Made by a program: the position numbers and the translations under genes | Part shown: piece by piece, positions 59,715-64,000 of the stretch | Position numbering within the stretch: the first letter of the stretch is position 1 | How the letters are laid out: each line of letters starts with the position of its first letter | Notes under the pieces: model-generated | Told to the model about the DNA's origin: nothing | The model's database searches: none | What the model saw: only the letters and a program-made list of their open reading frames with translations | NCBI GenBank assembly: GCA_050011535.1 | Contig: JBEKIX010000002.1 | Span: 32,867-96,866 of the forward strand | Source of the DNA: JAFNAG01 sp050011535 | GTDB taxonomy: Bacteria; Acidobacteriota; UBA6911 | Direction: 5' to 3' | Length of the DNA: 64,000 nt

Positions 59715-60674
59715 CTAGCGACTACTCACCGACTCCAGCGCCGGGGCGCCTGGCGAGCGAAGGGTCCGAATATCCCGCATCGGTGGTTGGCCGAAGAGAC
59801 GGCTGTATTCGCGATTGAATTGGCTGGCACTTTCGTATCCGACTTCAAAGGCCGCACTTGCGGCGTCCAGACCATCGATGAGCATGCGCCCCCGCGCTGC
59901 CTGCAACCGAAGCTGCTTCTGATACTGAAGAGGACTCATGGCGGTCAGCGTCCGGAAATGGTTGTACAGCGTGGACAGGCCCATACCCGCGATTTGTGCG
60001 AGATCTTCCACCCGTAGGGGCTTCGCATAGTTCGCCCTGATCCACGCGATTGCCTTTGCTGTGCGGTGGCTCTGATCTCCCAGCGTTGCAATCGCTCGAA
60101 GGCGTGCCCCCTCCGGCCCCCGAAGAATTCGGTAAATGATCTCGCGTTGAACCAGGCCGCTCAGAAAGGGAATGTCCTGCGGAGTGTCCAGTAGGTCCAT
60201 AAGCCGGCAGCAAGCACTCAAGAATTCCACCGTAACTCCACCGGTCGCCATGGCAGGACTTTCAGAGGGCGCCTCAGCCACCTGAATCTCTTCCCGGCTG
60301 AGAAGTTCCCGGATCACGGGCATTTCGAGCCTCAGCGACATCGCTAGACAGGGTACCTCTTCACTGGCTTCGGTGATCTGGCTGACAACAGGCAAATCGA
60401 GCGACGTCAGCAGGTATCGCGACTCACCGTAGGTAAAAGTGGTTCGTCCGAGGTCTACCCGCTTTCGCCCCTGGGCGATCACGGTAATGCCAGGTTCGTA
60501 GGTTGCTGAACAAGGAGCGGTCGGGGCGGTCCGTCGGTGGAGCGTCAGGCCGGGAATTTGCGTTGCCCGATTCTCTGCCGAGCCCATGTGCGCGGCAATC
60601 TTGCGGGCCAGCTCGGATAGCAATTCGCGAGCTCGGCCTGGTAAAGGACTCTTGTTCTCTTTGCGGTCTGTCAT
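59715..60674 (-). CDS. AraC-family transcriptional regulator
   Basis: A 319-residue regulator. The N-terminal AraC_N (cupin-like) part (about 40-200) has YEPGITVIAQGRKRVDLGRT and the SLDLPVVSQITEAS strand. The C-terminal double helix-turn-helix (about 210-300) has PLRVEDLAQIAGMGLSTLYN and ASAAFEVGYESASQFNREYS. The same N-domain type occurs in YqhC, the aldehyde sensor that controls yqhD/dkgA. It is divergent from two aldo/keto reductase genes, which are its likely targets. The inducer is unknown. Confidence 0.93.
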   Translation of the reverse strand: MTDRKENKSPLPGRARELLSELARKIAAHMGSAENRATQIPGLTLHRRTAPTAPCSATYEPGITVIAQGRKRVDLGRTTFTYGESRYLLTSLDLPVVSQITEASEEVPCLAMSLRLEMPVIRELLSREEIQVAEAPSESPAMATGGVTVEFLSACCRLMDLLDTPQDIPFLSGLVQREIIYRILRGPEGARLRAIATLGDQSHRTAKAIAWIRANYAKPLRVEDLAQIAGMGLSTLYNHFRTLTAMSPLQYQKQLRLQAARGRMLIDGLDAASAAFEVGYESASQFNREYSRLFGQPPMRDIRTLRSPGAPALESVSSR

Positions 60675-60716
60675 AGCAATGGCTCAGCTTACCTCTAACC
60701 TAGGATAACCGCTGGG

Positions 60717-60756
60717 CTCTGCGACGCATAGATATTTCTCAACCGCAGAGAGAAAT
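60717..60756. promoter_or_regulatory. Inverted repeats between the AraC regulator and aldo/keto reductase genes
   Basis: CTCTGCG/CGCAGAG (60717-60723/60744-60750) and ATTTCTC-N9-GAGAAAT (60734-60740/60750-60756) lie in the 170-base divergent gap. Either may be the regulator's operator; AraC proteins more often use direct repeats, so this is tentative. Confidence 0.3.
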
Positions 60757-60844
60757 AGGCAATTAATCGGGAGGATCAGGATACCGCCTCCGGCGCGATC
60801 GATCCTAAGCTAGAGAAGACAGAAACGGTTCCGAAGGAGAAATT

Positions 60845-61840
60845 ATGCAGAAGCGCAAATTGGGAAAGAGTGGCCTCGAAGTCTCGGCTCTCGGGCTCGG
60901 CTGCATGGGTATGAGCGCCAACTACGGCCCGGCGCCGGAAAAAGGGGAGATGATCACCTTCATCCGCACTGCGGTGGATCGTGGCGTGACCCTCTTCGAT
61001 ACCGCCGAGGCTTACGGCCCCTTCGTCAATGAGGAACTGGTGGGCGAAGCGCTTGCGCCCTTCAAAGGACGGGTCGTCGTCGCGACCAAGTTCGGCTTCG
61101 ACATTGATCTCGAAACAGGAAAGCGTAGCGGCGGTTTGAACAGCCGCCCAGAGCATATCAAGGCGGTCGCCGAGGCTTCACTGAAGCGCCTGCAGGTGGA
61201 TTCGATAGACCTGTTCTACCAGCATCGTGTCGATCCGAACGTGCCGATCGAGGATGTCGCCGGTGCGGTCAAGGAACTGATCAAGGCAGGCAAGGTCAAG
61301 CATTTCGGCCTTTCCGAGCCCGGCGGCCAAACGATCCGCCGTGCGCACGCGGTCCAGCGCGTCACAGCGGTCCAGAGTGAGTATTCCCTTTTTTACCGGG
61401 GCGCGGAGGCGGAAATCCTGCCGACCGTCGAGGAACTCGGCATCGGCTTCGTTCCGTTCAGTCCTCTGGGGGCAGGCTTTCTCACCGGCAAGATAAACGA
61501 GAACACTCGGTTCGATAGCTCCGACTTCCGTTCCACTGTGCCCCGCTTTGCGCCGGAAGCGCTCAAGGCCAATGCGGCCTTGGTCGATTTGCTCCGGGAG
61601 GTTGGGGCGGCAATAGGCGCGACGCCTGCGCAGATTGCCCTGGCGTGGTTGCTTGCCCGGAAGCCCTGGATCGTCCCCATCCCTGGTACTACTAAGTTGC
61701 ACCGTCTGGATGAGAATCTCGGCTCGCTTGCAGTCGAGCTCACCGCAGCCAACGTGCAGCAAATCGACGAAGCCGCCTCGAAGATCACGCTGGAAGGGGC
61801 TCGTCTCCCGGAAGGAGCGCTGAAAATGACCGGTCGGTGA
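60845..61840 (+). CDS. Aldo/keto reductase, complete copy
   Basis: A 331-residue NADPH-dependent aldo/keto reductase. The catalytic tetrad is visible: Asp and Tyr in LFDTAEAYGPFVNEELVGEA, Lys in VVVATKFGFD, His in LFYQHRVDPNVPIEDV. The C-terminal NADPH-binding PWIVPIPGTTKLHRLDENLG is intact. GAAGGAG precedes the ATG. It resembles AKRs acting on reactive aldehydes; its divergent AraC regulator supports such a stress role. Downstream is a truncated near-copy. Confidence 0.93.
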   Translation: MQKRKLGKSGLEVSALGLGCMGMSANYGPAPEKGEMITFIRTAVDRGVTLFDTAEAYGPFVNEELVGEALAPFKGRVVVATKFGFDIDLETGKRSGGLNSRPEHIKAVAEASLKRLQVDSIDLFYQHRVDPNVPIEDVAGAVKELIKAGKVKHFGLSEPGGQTIRRAHAVQRVTAVQSEYSLFYRGAEAEILPTVEELGIGFVPFSPLGAGFLTGKINENTRFDSSDFRSTVPRFAPEALKANAALVDLLREVGAAIGATPAQIALAWLLARKPWIVPIPGTTKLHRLDENLGSLAVELTAANVQQIDEAASKITLEGARLPEGALKMTGR

Positions 61841-61907
61841 CCTACGACGCTGAAGCTCAGCAAACAGCGTTGGTCGGACCTTTAAATCAAACATAGGAGT
61901 TCAGAAG

Positions 61908-62756
61908 ATGCAAAAGCGCAAACTTGGAAAAAGCAACCTGGAAGTTTCAGCCCTTGGGCTCGGTTGCATGGGAATGAGCGGTTCCTACGGCCCGCCCAAA
62001 GATACGCAGGAGATGACCTCTCTTCTCCGGGCAGCAATTGAACACGGCATCACGTTCTTCGACACCGCCGAACTCTACGGCCCGTTCGTGAACGAAGAGC
62101 TCGTGGGCGAAGCGCTCGCTCCCTTCCGTGGCCGAGTGGTGATCGCCACCAAGTTCGGGTTCGACCTCAATCCTGGTTCCGATCCCCGCGGGACGACGGG
62201 TTTGCCGGGCCTGACCAGTCGACCAGATCACATCAAGAAAGCTGTCGAGGGCTCGCTCAAGCGGCTCAAGGTCGGCGTCATCGATCTGCTCTATCAGCAT
62301 CGGGTTGACCCGAACGTGCCAATCGAAGACGTAGCGAGAGCGGTGAAGGACCTGATTCAGGAAGGGAAGGTCAAGCACTTCGGCCTATCCGAAGCAGGAG
62401 TGCAAACGATCCGTCTCGCACACGCAGTCCAGCCGGTCACTGCCGTCGAAAGCGAATATTCGTTGTGGACAAGGACTCCGGAGAAGGAAGCGATACCGAC
62501 TCTTGAGGAACTCGGAATTGGCTTTGTCCCGTACAGCCCGCTGGGCAAGGGCTTCCTCACGGGCAAGATCGACGAAAATGCGAAGTTCGCCAGCTCCGAC
62601 TTTCGCAGCACCCTGCCTCGCTTCACGCCGGAGGCGCTCAAGGCGAATCAGGCGCTGATTAGTCTGCTCGGCAGCATCGGGAAACGGAAGGAAGCGACAC
62701 CGGCCCAGATCGCACTCGCCTGGCGGCTGGCACCAGGATCGATACGATGCGGGTAA
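61908..62756 (+). pseudogene. Aldo/keto reductase, C-terminally truncated second copy
   Basis: A 282-residue paralogue of the preceding enzyme with the same start (QKRKLGKSNLEVSALGLGCM) and the same catalytic Asp/Tyr/Lys/His. It follows copy 1 closely up to ATPAQIALAW, then breaks into RLAPGSIRCG and stops. The last about 45 residues, including the NADPH-binding PIPGTTK motif, are missing. The break is near 62720 and falls next to a palindrome and a change of gene content, so a deletion or recombination probably removed the 3' end. It has an AGGAG ribosome site and may still be translated, but cofactor binding should be impaired. Called a pseudogene with moderate confidence. Confidence 0.75.
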
Positions 62757-62772
62757 GCCTCATACGGTTTTA

Positions 62773-62788
62773 ATATTAGGCCTAATAT
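62773..62788. promoter_or_regulatory. 16-base perfect palindrome ATATTAGGCCTAATAT
   Basis: A perfect 16-base palindrome 16 bases after the truncated reductase and about 25 bases before the next start. It could be an operator (TetR/MarR-like size) or part of the recombination junction. No promoter hexamers fit clearly around it. Confidence 0.4.
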
Positions 62789-62813
62789 ACTCATGACGAT
62801 GAGGAGAATAGCG

Positions 62814-63590
62814 ATGGCTCCCAATGAGCAGGCGCGCAAGAACCACGACGAGCTGTTTCCCGGCCACGTCTCCACCTTGGCGGTGACCGACCCCGAGCTC
62901 ATCGAGACCTTCGACAACTTCGCCTTCGACGAGGTGCTCCGTCACGGCAATCTGGACGCCAGGACCCGGCTGATGGTCCAGCTCGCGTCGATGATTGCCT
63001 CACAGGCGCTGCGCGAGTACCGCGTCATGCTCGGCGCGGCGCTCACGGTCGGGGTCACTCCGGTGGAGTTGAAAGAGATCGTCTACCAGGCGGTGCCGTA
63101 CGTGGGTATGGCAAAGGTCTTCGACTTCATCCACGCCACCAACGACGTGCTCACCGAGCGAGGCGTTGAGTTGCCTCTGTCGGGCCAGTCCACGACAATG
63201 CCCGAGAACCGCATGGAGAAGGGCCTTGCGGTGCAGAAGCAGATCATCGGCAGCGATGTCGTCGAGAAGCTTTACTCCTCCTCGCCCAAAGACCAGCTGT
63301 ACATTCAGCATTACCTGTCGGCCAACTGCTTCGGCGACCACTACACGCGCACAGGCATCGACGTGCCTACACGCGAACTGCTCACCTTCAGCATGCTTGT
63401 CTCGCTTGGTGGATGCGAAGCACAGGTCAAGGGGCATGTCGCCGCAAACCTCAAGGTTGGCAACAATTGCGCACGGCTGATCGATGTGTTGACCCAGTTG
63501 CTCCCATTCATCGGATATCCCCGCACGCTCAACGCGCTGCGGGTCGTCGATGAGGTCACCATGACGCCGAAAAGCAAGGAGACGTTATGA
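62814..63590 (+). CDS. Carboxymuconolactone decarboxylase-family (AhpD-like fold) protein, tandem domains
   Basis: A 258-residue protein with two CMD-like domains. The first (about 20-110) has TRLMVQLASMIASQALREYR and VELKEIVYQAVPYVGMAKVF. The second (about 145-240) has PTRELLTFSMLVSLGGCEAQ and VKGHVAANLKVGNNCARLID. The start at 62814 is set by GAGGAG (62801-62806); earlier ATGs lack a site. The CxxC typical of peroxidase-active AhpD is not seen (only GGCEAQVKGH), so decarboxylase or redox activity is uncertain. Codons end mostly in C or G, unlike upstream genes. The next gene overlaps. Confidence 0.88.
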   Translation: MAPNEQARKNHDELFPGHVSTLAVTDPELIETFDNFAFDEVLRHGNLDARTRLMVQLASMIASQALREYRVMLGAALTVGVTPVELKEIVYQAVPYVGMAKVFDFIHATNDVLTERGVELPLSGQSTTMPENRMEKGLAVQKQIIGSDVVEKLYSSSPKDQLYIQHYLSANCFGDHYTRTGIDVPTRELLTFSMLVSLGGCEAQVKGHVAANLKVGNNCARLIDVLTQLLPFIGYPRTLNALRVVDEVTMTPKSKETL

Positions 63591-64000
63591 CCATTCCCCA
63601 CATGACCGTGCTGGTCGTTGGTGCGACCGGTAGCATCGGGTGCCTCGTCGTCGAGGAAGCACTCCGTCAGGGCCATACCGTGCGTGCTCTGGTGCGCACC
63701 CCCGGCAAGGCCCGTCGGCTTCCCCCAAAAGCGCAGGTGGTCCCCGGCGACGTCACCCGCCCCGACACGCTTCCCGGTGCGGTGGACGGTGTCGACGCTG
63801 TCGTGTTCACCCTCGGCTCGGACGGAGCCGGAAAGGTGGGGGCTGAGAGTGTCGATTACGGCGGCGTGCGCAACGTCCTGGGTGCGCTGGGTTCGCGGAC
63901 AGCGCGCATCGCGCTGATGACCTCCATCGGAGTCACCAACCGCACCGGCGCCCACAACCGCGCCACCGAGGCCCACGACTGGAAGCGGCGCTCCGAGAGG
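63587..64000 (+). CDS. NAD(P)-binding (NmrA/atypical SDR) protein, 5' part; runs off the window
   Basis: The first 138 residues of a Rossmann-fold protein; no stop before the window ends. N-terminal VLVVGATGSIGCLVVEEALR is the GxxGxxG motif of atypical SDR/NmrA proteins, followed by VRALVRTPGKARRLPPKAQV and VVPGDVTRPDTLPGAVDGVD, the GDv/D segment that selects the cofactor. IALMTSIGVTNR carries the expected Ser. ATG overlaps the preceding stop (ATGA). Codon use is strongly C-ending, like the previous gene, suggesting a shared foreign origin. Substrate unknown. Confidence 0.88.
   Translation, partial: MTIPHMTVLVVGATGSIGCLVVEEALRQGHTVRALVRTPGKARRLPPKAQVVPGDVTRPDTLPGAVDGVDAVVFTLGSDGAGKVGAESVDYGGVRNVLGALGSRTARIALMTSIGVTNRTGAHNRATEAHDWKRRSER

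Overview
The window is a chromosomal segment of a Gram-negative, lipopolysaccharide-making bacterium. The most likely source is Acidobacteriota. This is inferred from the TonB/ExbB/ExbD/ExbD/TPR-lipoprotein block, complete heptose-Kdo-lipid A gene sets combined with an HprK/HPr/Enzyme I regulatory PTS, a FabL-type enoyl reductase and FecR/W-Y-rich surface proteins. A deeply branching delta-proteobacterial-like lineage cannot be excluded without a marker-gene tree. Genes are dense and mostly housekeeping; no rRNA, CRISPR array, insertion sequence or prophage was seen.

Layout. 1-4.1 kb: end of secF, then a TonB energy-transduction operon. 4.2-10.7 kb: stringent response (relA/spoT), ridA, rpmB and fabL-like on the minus strand, 3-hydroxyacyl-CoA dehydrogenase, recA and the RNase P RNA. 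10.7-19 kb: a minus-strand run of gamma-glutamyltransferase, lpxK, heptosyltransferases, gmhB, the split hldE functions and a DUF3108 protein. 19.2-27.9 kb: argD-like, lipA, nfeD, slipin, SPOR protein, lnt, prfB (with a programmed +1 frameshift) and an unknown membrane-anchored protein. 28-37.8 kb: a giant LptC/LptA-like protein, lptB, rpoN, hpf, hprK, rapZ, EIIA(Man), HPr and Enzyme I, that is, LPS transport joined to a regulatory PTS without permeases. 38-46 kb: FecR-domain protein, msbA, a hexamer-repeat inverted element, yicC, gmk, rpoZ, coaBC, era. 46-51.6 kb: uracil-DNA glycosylase, priA, a cation efflux protein and two small membrane proteins. 52-55.6 kb: an unusual operon of two D-Ala-D-Ala-ligase-like ATP-grasp enzymes, a GNAT acetyltransferase and a lysine 2,3-aminomutase behind a near-consensus promoter with repeated operator-like motifs. 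55.8-59.5 kb: pyrG, kdsA, kdsD, tRNA-Gly(CCC). 59.7-64 kb: accessory genes (AraC regulator, two aldo/keto reductases of which the second is truncated, carboxymuconolactone decarboxylase-like protein, NAD(P)-binding protein) whose C-ending codon use and content suggest acquisition next to the tRNA.

How the genes fit together. Envelope construction dominates: Kdo (kdsD, kdsA), heptose (hldE1, hldE2, gmhB), lipid A (lpxK), core assembly (waaC/waaF type), flipping (msbA), export (LptC/A-like, LptB) and lipoprotein maturation (lnt). The rpoN-hprK-rapZ-PTS block probably couples carbon and phosphate status to sigma-54 and envelope precursor supply. The candidate undescribed system is the 52-55.6 kb operon. 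The aminomutase keeps both lysine-binding aspartates, so beta-lysine is the expected intermediate, and the ATP-grasp pair plus the acetyltransferase suggest a beta-lysine conjugate or dipeptide.
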